A stretch of DNA of 64,000 bases from a virus, in the IMG/VR virus record IMGVR_UViG_3300032073_005220, positions 93,015 through 157,014 of that record; one strand, given 5' to 3'. The position numbers were made by a program, and so were the translations under genes. Positions within the stretch are counted from its first letter, which is position 1. Each line of letters begins with the position of its first letter. The notes below the pieces were generated by a model. That model made no database searches and was not told where the DNA came from. It saw nothing but the letters and a program-made list of their open reading frames with translations. Positions 7,911 to 16,146 of this stretch are shown here, piece after piece.

Positions 7911-9527
7911 ATGAAAAATAAATATTTGACTTTTTCTTGCGGGTGTAAGTTTCCGCTTGGAGATAATAACTCTGTATCTTTTGATACAGATGTGACTTCT
8001 CTGAATAAGGAATGTTCTAAAACGTGGGACTTAATCTCAGATGGTAATACCAAGGGCTGCTTTCAGTTAGAGTCTAGGCTTGGTCAGTCTATGTCCAAGA
8101 AATTGAAACCTTCTAATATAGAGCAATTGTCTGGACTTATTAGTATTTTAAGACCTGGGTGTTTAGAAGCCTATAGAGAAGGCAAGAGCGTATCTAATCA
8201 CTATATAGACAAAAAAAATAATTTAGAAGATATTGATTATTTTCATCCAAGTTTAGAAGATATATTACAGCCTACGTACGGAGAAATGATATATCAAGAA
8301 CAGGCTATGAGAATTACACAGAAAATAGCTGGGTTTGACCTAAAAGAAGCAGATATGCTCAGAAAAGCTATTGGTAAGAAAAAACCAGAAGAGATGGCCA
8401 AAGTAAAGAAAAGATTTATATCTGGGTGTAAACAGCAAAATATTGTTACGATAGAAGAAGCAGAAGAAATATTCGGCTGGATCGAAAAAAGTCAAAGATA
8501 CTCATTCAACAAGAGTCACGCCATATCTTATGCAATAAACGCTTATCTTTCTGCATATGCTAAAGCCCATTTCCCCAAAATGTTTTTTGCCTCATATTTA
8601 AAGTTCGCTAAAGATAAAATCGATCCGCAACAAGAGATTAAAGAACTTATCAGAAACGCTAGTGAAATGGACGTTTCTGTTAGCACTCCAGATTTAAGAA
8701 ACCTAAACCGTTTATTCGTTGTTGGATCAGAATATATATATTTTGGACTAACAGACATTAAGGGGGTTGGCAATTCTGTGTTTAATAAAATTATACAAAT
8801 AACAGGTGACACAGATTTTGATATTAATAAAGAATCTTGGTGTTATCTCTTGTTTGGTCTCTTATTAAAAATAAACTCTACTGCCGTGAAAGCCCTAATT
8901 AGTTCAGGAGCTTTAGATTACCTTAAAATAAATAGAACTGAAATGCTCTTTGAATACGATGTGGCATCTTCTTTAACAAAAAAAGAAGCATCGATTTGTG
9001 AGGAAGCTTCTGTAGAAGAAAATAAGCTAAAAAATATTTTAGAAAATCTTTTAGATGCACCTCGTATCAACAAAAACAGAAAAATCAAAATAAATGATGC
9101 GATCAACATGCTTAAAAAACCTCCGTATTCTTTACAAGATAGGATAGAGTGGTTGTCAGACAGCGAAAGTTCATTATTGGGCGCCGCTATATCTTGCTGT
9201 AAGTTAGATTCTTATGATATAAGTATGACTAATACAGACTGCAAGACATTTAAAAAGACACACATTAAAAATAATATTATTATTGCTGGAGAAATAAGTG
9301 GAGTTAATATAGTCAAGACTAAAAAAGGTAAAAATCCTGGTCAAGAAATGGCTTTTGTCACAATAGAAGATAGTACGGGGTTGTTGGATTCTGTTATCAT
9401 GTTTCCAGAAGCTTGGACCCAATATAAACACCATATTTTTAATAGTAATGTTCTGGTTTTTGTAGGCAATAAAACGAAACAATCGGACGGTTTCATAGTA
9501 GAAAAATGTTTTGACGCGCACACTTGA
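7911..9527 (+). CDS. dnaE: DNA polymerase III alpha subunit, C-terminal half (fingers, HhH, OB fold)
   Basis: 538 residues. After an unusual leader (SCGCKFPLGDNN) it enters the alpha sequence where the gene at 5161 stops: KGCFQLESRLGQS, then RPGCLEAYREGKS, YQEQAMRI, AGFDLKEADMLRKAIGKK and SFNKSHAISYAINAYL, all hallmark Pol III fingers segments. Later come a helix-hairpin-helix-like IKGVG and an OB fold (IIAGEISGV...MAFVTIEDSTG). The tau-binding C-terminal domain of E. coli alpha seems absent. The combined halves (1,164 residues) are close to an intact alpha (about 1,160). No Shine-Dalgarno is obvious before the ATG, six bases after the exonuclease stop. The stop overlaps the -35 box of the ssb promoter. 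Confidence 0.92.
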   Translation: MKNKYLTFSCGCKFPLGDNNSVSFDTDVTSLNKECSKTWDLISDGNTKGCFQLESRLGQSMSKKLKPSNIEQLSGLISILRPGCLEAYREGKSVSNHYIDKKNNLEDIDYFHPSLEDILQPTYGEMIYQEQAMRITQKIAGFDLKEADMLRKAIGKKKPEEMAKVKKRFISGCKQQNIVTIEEAEEIFGWIEKSQRYSFNKSHAISYAINAYLSAYAKAHFPKMFFASYLKFAKDKIDPQQEIKELIRNASEMDVSVSTPDLRNLNRLFVVGSEYIYFGLTDIKGVGNSVFNKIIQITGDTDFDINKESWCYLLFGLLLKINSTAVKALISSGALDYLKINRTEMLFEYDVASSLTKKEASICEEASVEENKLKNILENLLDAPRINKNRKIKINDAINMLKKPPYSLQDRIEWLSDSESSLLGAAISCCKLDSYDISMTNTDCKTFKKTHIKNNIIIAGEISGVNIVKTKKGKNPGQEMAFVTIEDSTGLLDSVIMFPEAWTQYKHHIFNSNVLVFVGNKTKQSDGFIVEKCFDAHT

Positions 9528-9551
9528 CTTATTCGATAATTAGGCTATAAT
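9524..9551 (+). promoter_or_regulatory. Sigma70-type promoter for ssb
   Basis: TTGACT at 9524-9529 and TATAAT at 9546-9551 are separated by 16 bases, near-consensus for a sigma70 promoter. The -35 box begins within the stop codon of the upstream polymerase gene. An AGGAG ribosome site at 9584-9588 precedes the ssb ATG at 9602. This is the clearest promoter in the window. Confidence 0.85.
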
Positions 9552-9601
9552 ACACTATTGTTGTGTTACATTTTTAAATTTTTAGGAGTTAAATTAAAGT
9601 T

Positions 9602-9991
9602 ATGAATATTACTATTTTAAGAGGAAACCTTGCTAGAGATCCAGAGTACAGAACCGTTAATACAAATGGCAAGCAGACAGGAGTAGTCAATTTTACTGTC
9701 GCTGTTTCTAGAGAATACACAAAAGCAAATGGAGAAAGAGATAAGATCGCTTCCTTTATTAATTGTGAAGCTTGGGATACTGGAGCTGAAATTATTAGCA
9801 ATTCTTTTAAGAAGGGCGACTTGGTTCTTGTAGAAGGATCTCTAAGGAATGATAGCTGGGAGAAGGACGGCGTTAAGCATAGCACTCTTAAGGTGAGAGT
9901 AAATAACTTTTCTAAGATTACTAAACTTAGCAGACAACAGAAGAAAGAAAAGGTCTCTTCTGGGCAGGAAAACGAACCCGTTAGCTTCTAA
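9602..9991 (+). CDS. ssb: Single-stranded DNA-binding protein
   Basis: 129 residues. The N-terminal OB fold matches bacterial SSB: ITILRGNLARDPEYR, VNFTVAVSREY, FINCEAWDTGAE, KGDLVLVEGSL. The C-terminal tail is short and ends EPVSF instead of the usual acidic DDDIPF tip, so contacts with partner proteins may be altered. It coats single-stranded DNA at the fork and during recombination. The gene has a private promoter at 9524-9551 and is followed by a long hairpin terminator, so it can be made at a level independent of the polymerase operon upstream and the glycosyltransferase run downstream. Such uncoupling suits a protein needed in stoichiometric amounts. Confidence 0.95.
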   Translation: MNITILRGNLARDPEYRTVNTNGKQTGVVNFTVAVSREYTKANGERDKIASFINCEAWDTGAEIISNSFKKGDLVLVEGSLRNDSWEKDGVKHSTLKVRVNNFSKITKLSRQQKKEKVSSGQENEPVSF

Positions 9992-10010
9992 ATAAAGAAT
10001 GCTTTTAAAA

Positions 10011-10070
10011 ATGGTGTCTGTATTGCTAATCTAAGACTCACTCCTTTAGTTATAGCAATGCAGGCGCCAT
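10011..10070 (+). terminator. Rho-independent-type terminator after ssb
   Basis: An 18-base stem, ATGGTGTCTGTATTGCTA at 10011-10028 against TAGCAATGCAGGCGCCAT at 10053-10070, pairs along its full length with three G-U pairs. It encloses a 24-base loop with a small inner CTAA/TTAG pairing, and is followed by ATTTTTAT. An A-rich stretch precedes the stem. It ends the ssb transcript; some readthrough into the next gene is likely because no separate promoter was found between 10071 and 10096. Confidence 0.8.
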
Positions 10071-10096
10071 ATTTTTATATTGAAAGTAATTAATAT

Positions 10097-11770
10097 ATGA
10101 CACGAAAACCTAAAATATTAATGGCTACAGAAGCTAGTTTTCTTAGTACTGGCTTTGCCAATTATACTAGAGAACTACTAACAAGACTTCACGCTACCAA
10201 TAAATATGAGATAGCTGAATTTTCTGCATACGGTCATGTGAACGACCCTAAAGACGTTGGCATATCATGGAAATACTACGCCAATGCTGTTAGACCCAAC
10301 GATAAAAGACATCAAGAGTATATGTCTAGCGCAGATAATCAATTTGGAAGATGGCGATTCGATCAAGTAGTGCTGGACTTTAAGCCAGATGCCGTTATAG
10401 ATATTAGAGACTATTGGATGAGTCATTATGAGCAATTCTCTTCATTTAGAGATTTTTTTCATTGGATATTAATGCCAACCGTTGACTCTGCTCCGCAACA
10501 GCAAACTTGGTTAGATACTTACGAATCTGCTAATGCAATATTCACATACTCTGATTTCGGAGCAAAAACTCTAAAGGAACAAACAAACGACAATATCAAT
10601 TATATTGACACTGTTTCTCCAGGCATAGACCTAAATACTTTTTTTCCTGAAACGGAAGAAAATAGAAAATTACTAAAACAACAAATGGGGATACCTGTAG
10701 ATGCGATCATAATTGGATCAGTAATGCGTAATCAAAAGAGAAAACTAATACCGGAACTTGTTAAATCTTTTAGGATAACATTAGACTATTACAGGGAAAA
10801 TAATCCAGAAATTGCAGACAAAATGTATCTGTACTTACATACCAGTTTTCCCGATGCTGGTTGGGATTTGCCAGAAATTCTTAAAGACGAGCAAGTTCTT
10901 AATAAAACAATAATTACATATAATTGCGAGCAATGCAACAATATATCTCCTAGTAATTTTGTAGGACCAAGAGCAATCTGTCCGTTCTGTCATAGCAAAA
11001 CTAGAATCATACCTTCTGTGGCTCAAGGTGTGAGCGTAGAAACATTACGTCGCATATATTCTGTCATGGACATATATGTTCAATATGCTATATGTGAAGG
11101 TTTCGGCATGCCTCAAGTAGAAGCGGCTGCTTGTGGTGTTCCCATCGCTACTGTTAATTATAGCGCTATGGAAGACGTTGTAGAGAAACTAGAAGCATAT
11201 CCTATATCTATAGGTTCGTATTTTAAAGAACTAGAGACAAAAGCTATTAGGGTATATCCTGACAACCAAAGTTTAAAAAATATTTTAATAGAATTTCTAA
11301 ACAAGACAGAAAAAGAAAAACAAGATATTAGAGCAAGAACAAGAGCATTAACAGAAAAGCATTATAATTGGGAAAACATAGCTAAAAAATGGCAGAATTA
11401 TTTAGACACTATTCCGTCTAGTGAAGCAAAATGGCAGGAACCTCCTAATTTTCTTGTTCCTATAGATCCAAATATCTGTAACGAAAATCCACAGAATATA
11501 AACCATATGGCATTAATGACCAGCATATGTATAAATAATTTAAAAAATATAAAATTGATATCTAGCAAGAGAATATTAAATATTTTACAAAATTTAGAAT
11601 ACGGTTATGTGCAGCAGGGACCTAATGTTAGATCCTATGGATTAAAACAAGCTGTAGAAGAACTCAATGTATATATACAAAATATTAACAACTCAGAAAA
11701 AGCCAGAACCTCTAACTATAAATCAGAAGAAGATTATATAAAATACTCTAAAATAAAGGCTTCTACATGA
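10097..11770 (+). CDS. GT4-like glycosyltransferase with inserted zinc ribbon
   Basis: 557 residues, a GT-B fold glycosyltransferase. The N-terminal acceptor domain has FLSTGFANYTREL, typical of the family. The donor domain carries a G-rich loop region (IIIGSVMRNQKRK) and the nucleotide-sugar motif CEGFGMPQVEAAACGVPI at about residues 332-349. Between these, C277, C280, C295 and C298 (CEQC...CPFC) form a zinc ribbon inserted in the Rossmann-like donor domain, unusual for GT4 enzymes. About 170 residues follow the catalytic domain and are not recognised. It would transfer a sugar from a nucleotide donor to an unknown acceptor (virion protein, DNA base or a host glycan). It overlaps the next gene by 4 bases and heads a run of eight genes. 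Confidence 0.85.
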   Translation: MTRKPKILMATEASFLSTGFANYTRELLTRLHATNKYEIAEFSAYGHVNDPKDVGISWKYYANAVRPNDKRHQEYMSSADNQFGRWRFDQVVLDFKPDAVIDIRDYWMSHYEQFSSFRDFFHWILMPTVDSAPQQQTWLDTYESANAIFTYSDFGAKTLKEQTNDNINYIDTVSPGIDLNTFFPETEENRKLLKQQMGIPVDAIIIGSVMRNQKRKLIPELVKSFRITLDYYRENNPEIADKMYLYLHTSFPDAGWDLPEILKDEQVLNKTIITYNCEQCNNISPSNFVGPRAICPFCHSKTRIIPSVAQGVSVETLRRIYSVMDIYVQYAICEGFGMPQVEAAACGVPIATVNYSAMEDVVEKLEAYPISIGSYFKELETKAIRVYPDNQSLKNILIEFLNKTEKEKQDIRARTRALTEKHYNWENIAKKWQNYLDTIPSSEAKWQEPPNFLVPIDPNICNENPQNINHMALMTSICINNLKNIKLISSKRILNILQNLEYGYVQQGPNVRSYGLKQAVEELNVYIQNINNSEKARTSNYKSEEDYIKYSKIKAST

Positions 11771-12744
11771 ATATTTTAGTGTTTAGTCCTTACAGGCATA
11801 TGAACAATCTAGGAATATATTCTGCTTTTTTATTAAAAAATTGCTTTGCTGAACACCAAAATGTAACTTACAGACACATAAATGTTAATAATGCACCAAC
11901 AGACTATAATAAAAAATTGGAGTCTGAAGCTCTTGACAAATATGATGTAGTTATCCAACATTGTCCTTATGATTATATTAACTATATTCCAGGCATAAAA
12001 AACATATGGATTCCGATCATAGATAATTTGTGTCATATACAAGATCCTTATATCGAAGATCTTGTGAAAAATATGGATCTTATATGTATAGAAAATCCAT
12101 TCACAGAAATGGTTATAGCTAAATCCATTAAAGACTCGACAAAAATTAGACTGTTTGACTTTAAGCTAGACAGTAATGATATAAAAGAATGCAATAATAT
12201 AGATTTTGGCATGCTTAACTCATCACATAAATATTACAGTGTTTTAGATTATAATTTAGATGAATTAGTTTTATTTAATCTTATTAAAAACTTCATAGCA
12301 GTCTATAGGAATAACACAGACTTCTCTTTAATAATTTTACTTGCTTGTTCACCAGAACAATATGATAACGTGACTAAAGCAATAGAACAACTATCTAAAA
12401 ATCTCTCTATAACAGGAAACTTGTCAAATATAAAAATATATGCAACAGCAAACATATCACTTCCAGATACGCTGCCTCTGCACAAAAGTTGTGACACATA
12501 TCTTAATATTGAGAACAATACAGAAAGCATACATAAGCGATTCGCTGAGTTATACGGCTCTTCCGTGTCGGAAAAAATTGATTCAGACTACTCTGAGGCT
12601 TATGGCTATATGAATAATTCTTGCTTCGGATACAAGAACAAAGTATATTCTTTAGTATCTGACAGTTTTGATAACATATATAAAGTATCAAACAAATCAC
12701 CAGATCGCCAAAAAACCTTAATGGAGATTTTAAGTGAAAAATAA
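11767..12744 (+). CDS. Divergent GT-B-like protein
   Basis: 325 residues, starting in an ATGA overlap with the GT4-type gene. The layout is that of a two-domain GT-B glycosyltransferase: MNILVFSPYRHMNNLGIYS at the N-terminus, YDVVIQHCPYDY in the first domain, LICIENPFTEMVI at the domain hinge, then FNLIKNFIAVYRNNTDFSLII resembling the first donor-domain helix and strand. The usual donor-binding EGFG or E-x7-E motif is not seen. It may be an inactive scaffold, a partner of the preceding enzyme or a very divergent transferase. The assignment is by overall pattern only. Confidence 0.55.
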   Translation: MNILVFSPYRHMNNLGIYSAFLLKNCFAEHQNVTYRHINVNNAPTDYNKKLESEALDKYDVVIQHCPYDYINYIPGIKNIWIPIIDNLCHIQDPYIEDLVKNMDLICIENPFTEMVIAKSIKDSTKIRLFDFKLDSNDIKECNNIDFGMLNSSHKYYSVLDYNLDELVLFNLIKNFIAVYRNNTDFSLIILLACSPEQYDNVTKAIEQLSKNLSITGNLSNIKIYATANISLPDTLPLHKSCDTYLNIENNTESIHKRFAELYGSSVSEKIDSDYSEAYGYMNNSCFGYKNKVYSLVSDSFDNIYKVSNKSPDRQKTLMEILSEK

Positions 12745-13534
12745 TATTAATAATATATATAGTATTATATCTAAAAATATCAATATCAGCTATGCTGAAA
12801 ATCCACTAAATAGCTCTGTTATAATTAATCAGATCTCAGAAATATATAATACGCTACCACTACATCATAGCTTGCAATATGGTATAAGGTCTAGTTATTG
12901 TTTGTTTTTTGATCCTATCAATCAAGAACAAGATATTTTATTGGCTAAGTCAAATAATATACAGCCAATATTGTTATTAAATCATATTCCTCAGCAATTA
13001 GCCAAGAAAGAGGATTTTTATCTATTTAATGAATCTCATAAAGACACGTATAAAATTACAATGTTTCCCAGTTTGTTGAATATCTTTCAAACAGACGTTG
13101 TTTTGATAGATAGACCTCAGATATCTTCTGAGAATATAGAGAAACTAAAAAACAAAAGTAAGTATGACGCACTGATTTTATGCTCAAACCAATCTTTGGG
13201 ACAATCTATAAATCAGGCAATAAGGTCGTTTAATCCTAATTATCAGATAAATTATATGGAGTCATACTCAAATATTAAGCATTTGGAAAATTTATATCAA
13301 CAAGTATCGGAGTATAGCCTAATAGTAACAATAAATGACGAGCTACTTGCGCAGGTAGCGATGGATCTTAACATAAGAGCTATTAGTAATTTGGATATAG
13401 AAGGTGTTGAAAAATGTAATAGTACGAAAGATGTATCTGAATTATTAAACAACCCAACATCAAATAAGGTTGTAGAATTTAAAAAATATGATTTTGAAAA
13501 TAGTTTTAAAACATATATAAACAACTTAACTTAA
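12734..13534 (+). CDS. Unknown Rossmann-like protein, possibly GT-B-like
   Basis: 266 residues using a GTG start at 12734, with GGAG at 12724-12727 six bases upstream and an 11-base overlap with the preceding gene. Two alternating alpha/beta halves can be seen: an N-terminal half with ILLLNHIP and VVLIDRPQ strands, and a C-terminal half with YDALILCSNQSLGQSINQAI, YSLIVTINDELLAQVAMDLNIRAIS and KDVSELL. The latter resembles the donor half of GT-B enzymes of the glycosyltransferase 9 or kinase-like type, but no signature residue set is complete. It is part of the coupled gene run and is best called a candidate glycan-related protein. Confidence 0.45.
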   Translation: MKNNINNIYSIISKNINISYAENPLNSSVIINQISEIYNTLPLHHSLQYGIRSSYCLFFDPINQEQDILLAKSNNIQPILLLNHIPQQLAKKEDFYLFNESHKDTYKITMFPSLLNIFQTDVVLIDRPQISSENIEKLKNKSKYDALILCSNQSLGQSINQAIRSFNPNYQINYMESYSNIKHLENLYQQVSEYSLIVTINDELLAQVAMDLNIRAISNLDIEGVEKCNSTKDVSELLNNPTSNKVVEFKKYDFENSFKTYINNLT

Positions 13535-13546
13535 CAGGATCAGTTT

Positions 13547-13969
13547 ATGAGTAAGAATATATTTATACTAAATAGCCCAAATGATGTCAATCCTTTTAAG
13601 GATCAAGTTACTTTTGATCCTGTGTCCATCTCGAACTTAGATCAATTAACAAATAATTATTGTAATATAATATGTGTTACATGTATTGAGGATGTAGATT
13701 TAGAAAATAGAGATAAAATATTTCAAAGTATAATTACAAAACTTAGGCCTAGCGGAGAGGCTATAATTATTATAAACGACAAAAAAAACTTATGTAGACT
13801 ATACCTGGACAATGTCATAGACGACGATATGTTTGTAGGCCAAATTGCTCAGTCTAGATATGCTATCAACGAAAAAAACATACTTGATAGTCTTCAAGAT
13901 CATTTCAATGTGATAAACATCAATAAAAACAATGGGAAAATAGTATTACATTTGGGCAAAAAACAATGA
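13547..13969 (+). CDS. Small methyltransferase-like protein of unknown function
   Basis: 140 residues, with an AGGAT ribosome site before the ATG. The middle reads NIICVTCIEDVDLENRD followed by KLRPSGEAIIII, the pattern of the second half of a class I SAM-dependent methyltransferase (strand 4, then LkPgG and strand 5). The glycine-rich SAM-binding motif that should come before is missing, so the protein is either a truncated fold or a non-catalytic relative. The stop overlaps the next start by 4 bases. Its setting among transferase-like proteins is the main reason to link it to glycan or base modification. Confidence 0.45.
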   Translation: MSKNIFILNSPNDVNPFKDQVTFDPVSISNLDQLTNNYCNIICVTCIEDVDLENRDKIFQSIITKLRPSGEAIIIINDKKNLCRLYLDNVIDDDMFVGQIAQSRYAINEKNILDSLQDHFNVININKNNGKIVLHLGKKQ

Positions 13970-14757
13970 AAACTAAATGCAAAGAATGTTTGTATCTATC
14001 AGAAGATAAACAGTGCGAACACGATATCCATTCTCTGATATCTAATAAAATAGATTATGATCAACAAGCATATCCTGAGATTAATGAATATAGGTGTTTG
14101 TATGCTTTTCCTAAAAATTTCAGTACTCATCAAGAGCTGAAAGATTCAACATTAGACCAATTAGAAGAATTTAGACTGTCTAAAATACCGAAAATAAAAA
14201 CAAGTATAATAGTAGATGGTTTCAAGCAGTCTTATGAAGAGATATATAAAACTATAGAGTCTTTAATGCCTATTCTAAATAACGATAATCAGAATATTGT
14301 GTCTACAGACTTATGCGTACTACTTTGTAGTGAACAAAAAGACAAATTAAAATTTGTGGAATATTTAGAAAATAATATCAAAATTAAATGGAAATGTTCT
14401 TCAATGAAGCTTTGTTTGAATCTTTCTCATAAATTCCTATTCTCATTACAGCATATCGATCAAAAGTCAAAAATGATATTATATGTTAAAGCGGGTCACG
14501 ACCCGATAAAAACTCAGCGTGTTATAGATGAGACTGTAAACGTATCTATAATTGAGCAAAGACCCTACGTATTTTTGCATAACGATAGTCTTGATTTAGT
14601 AGACCAATTTGATTGCTTCTCTTGCAATCTAATCAATTTTAATACGTTAAAAAGACACAATACGTCAGATACGGATACTCAAGCAGATAAAAACCTAATT
14701 TATGAATGGGTTTCCAGAGAAAATAAACCAGAATTAATAATTAATGTCAATAAATAA
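13966..14757 (+). CDS. Cys-rich N-terminus plus GT-A-like domain, function unknown
   Basis: 263 residues. The first 45 residues hold a cysteine and histidine set (CKECLY, CEHD, YRCLYAFP) that could bind metal. The body starts KTSIIVDGFKQSYEEIYKTIESLM, reminiscent of the opening of GT2-type GT-A glycosyltransferases (strand, then a helix carrying a repeated ti.Sl pattern), and later has ILYVKAGHDP, where active enzymes have a DxD-type site. No clear DxD is present, so catalysis is doubtful. It overlaps neighbours at both ends (4 and 14 bases). The GT-A reading is pattern-based and weak. Confidence 0.45.
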   Translation: MKTKCKECLYLSEDKQCEHDIHSLISNKIDYDQQAYPEINEYRCLYAFPKNFSTHQELKDSTLDQLEEFRLSKIPKIKTSIIVDGFKQSYEEIYKTIESLMPILNNDNQNIVSTDLCVLLCSEQKDKLKFVEYLENNIKIKWKCSSMKLCLNLSHKFLFSLQHIDQKSKMILYVKAGHDPIKTQRVIDETVNVSIIEQRPYVFLHNDSLDLVDQFDCFSCNLINFNTLKRHNTSDTDTQADKNLIYEWVSRENKPELIINVNK

Positions 14758-15448
14758 ACTTACAGCTATTGTATTATACACAGATCTAATTAAAGGAGCT
14801 AAAACCAAGCAATGCAAGTCTATATGTAGCATAAATAAAAAAACAACAGTAATACAAGAACAAATTGCCTCTCTTAAGAAAATAAACAGAAGAATAGAAA
14901 TTATTATTTTGGCAGGCAAAGGCCATAAAGACATACATAAGGTTTTAGAAGAAACTAAAAATACTAACAAGGTAAAGCTAGTCTGCGTAGATGAGTATCT
15001 TCATGTTAATCAAGGCCAAGTATTCTTGAACGCAATAAATAAATTAAATGTCGAAAATAATGTGTTGCTTATATTAGGAGAAATATTATTTAAGAATATA
15101 TGTTGTAAAAAGCTTTCTAATAATACTACTTGGCTCATAGACAAAAAGAGAGATGACTTTAATATAAACTGTAGAACTTCAGAAAATGACTCTGCGCAAT
15201 ATTTCTTTTATGACTTGCCAAACGAAAAGCAGTGGTCAGAAATTATTTTCCTTCATCATGACACTATAAAACAAATTAAACAATCCACAGAAGTCAGCAA
15301 CAAGATAAAACAAATATTTATGTTTGAACTACTAAATAAACTAATAGATAATTCTATAAAAATAGATACGCAGAAGATAAGATATAGAGACATTATTAAA
15401 GTTAGAGCTAGTAAAAATATACACAAAGCAAAGGCCTTTATTAGATGA
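14744..15448 (+). CDS. Divergent nucleotidyltransferase-like protein
   Basis: 234 residues. The order of elements follows sugar-1-phosphate nucleotidyltransferases: an opening strand LTAIVLYTD, a segment KQCKSICSINKKTTVIQEQIASLKK like the K-P-x-x-x-I-x-x-K-P-x-I region, strand IEIIILAG, and later VLLILGEILF where active enzymes have a GD-x-x-F segment. The G-x-G-T-R nucleotide loop and the catalytic Asp are not recognisable, so activity is uncertain. An active relative would make the sugar donor for the transferases in the same run. The start overlaps the gene before by 14 bases and the stop overlaps the next start by 4. Confidence 0.45.
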   Translation: MSINKLTAIVLYTDLIKGAKTKQCKSICSINKKTTVIQEQIASLKKINRRIEIIILAGKGHKDIHKVLEETKNTNKVKLVCVDEYLHVNQGQVFLNAINKLNVENNVLLILGEILFKNICCKKLSNNTTWLIDKKRDDFNINCRTSENDSAQYFFYDLPNEKQWSEIIFLHHDTIKQIKQSTEVSNKIKQIFMFELLNKLIDNSIKIDTQKIRYRDIIKVRASKNIHKAKAFIR

Positions 15449-16146
15449 CAACACTAATACAATATCATACAGATAAATTTATCAAATCTCTAGCAGGAAA
15501 TCTAGAAAATAGTATATTATCTAATATAGACGGAGTATTGTATTCGCTATATTTCCAATATAATTTTGACAATGTTTGTTTTGTTGTTGATGGTAAAATT
15601 TCAACAGAAGTAAACAACTTTATTATTGAGTTTCAAGAAGCCAAAAATATTATTTTGTATTATGCAAACAATACTGAAGACTACAGTGAGACATTCAAAT
15701 ATGTTAAACATATTACCAGAAACGGACTATCTTTAAAAGGAAAGCATTTAGAATTACCCGAAATCATAGTAGACACCAACATATTCACTAAAACAAACGA
15801 AGAAACAAGAAAAGATAAGTATTGCGTATTCTTAAATTATGCTAAAAGCTTACCGGACGATCTGTCTTGCTTGCTATATCCTAATACAAATATACCGATT
15901 AATATGTTTGATTCTCCATATATTCCACATACGCAAAATTTAGGTATTGTTGCTTCCGAATTAGAAAAGTCTAAAATATTAAATAGATATAAATATTTTA
16001 TAGACATAGATCAACAATATGTTTACGAGGCTTATCTTTGCGGATGCACCTTAGTTAGTATAGACTGTAATAAGAATATAAGTAATGTTTCGGTAGACAA
16101 AAATAAAATCGTATCTCTTAGCAATATAATCAAGGACATATTATGA
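15445..16146 (+). CDS. Divergent GT-B-like protein
   Basis: 233 residues, in ATGA overlaps at both ends. The C-terminal third, RYKYFIDIDQQYVYEAYLCG followed by CTLVSID, resembles the donor-site helix of GT-B glycosyltransferases (E-A-x-x-C-G-x-x-V). The N-terminal part reads as alternating strands and helices. The size is only half that of a complete GT-B enzyme, so it could represent one domain that pairs with the product of the adjoining gene at 16143, whose content looks like an acceptor-side domain. That pairing is inference. Confidence 0.45.
   Translation: MTTLIQYHTDKFIKSLAGNLENSILSNIDGVLYSLYFQYNFDNVCFVVDGKISTEVNNFIIEFQEAKNIILYYANNTEDYSETFKYVKHITRNGLSLKGKHLELPEIIVDTNIFTKTNEETRKDKYCVFLNYAKSLPDDLSCLLYPNTNIPINMFDSPYIPHTQNLGIVASELEKSKILNRYKYFIDIDQQYVYEAYLCGCTLVSIDCNKNISNVSVDKNKIVSLSNIIKDIL

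Noticed and set aside
7000-7960. Split intein at the break in the polymerase alpha gene
   Set aside because: The N-half does not continue into a Cys-initiated intein block, the C-half has no terminal HN before a Cys/Ser/Thr, and the break is far from the known cyanobacterial DnaE intein site.
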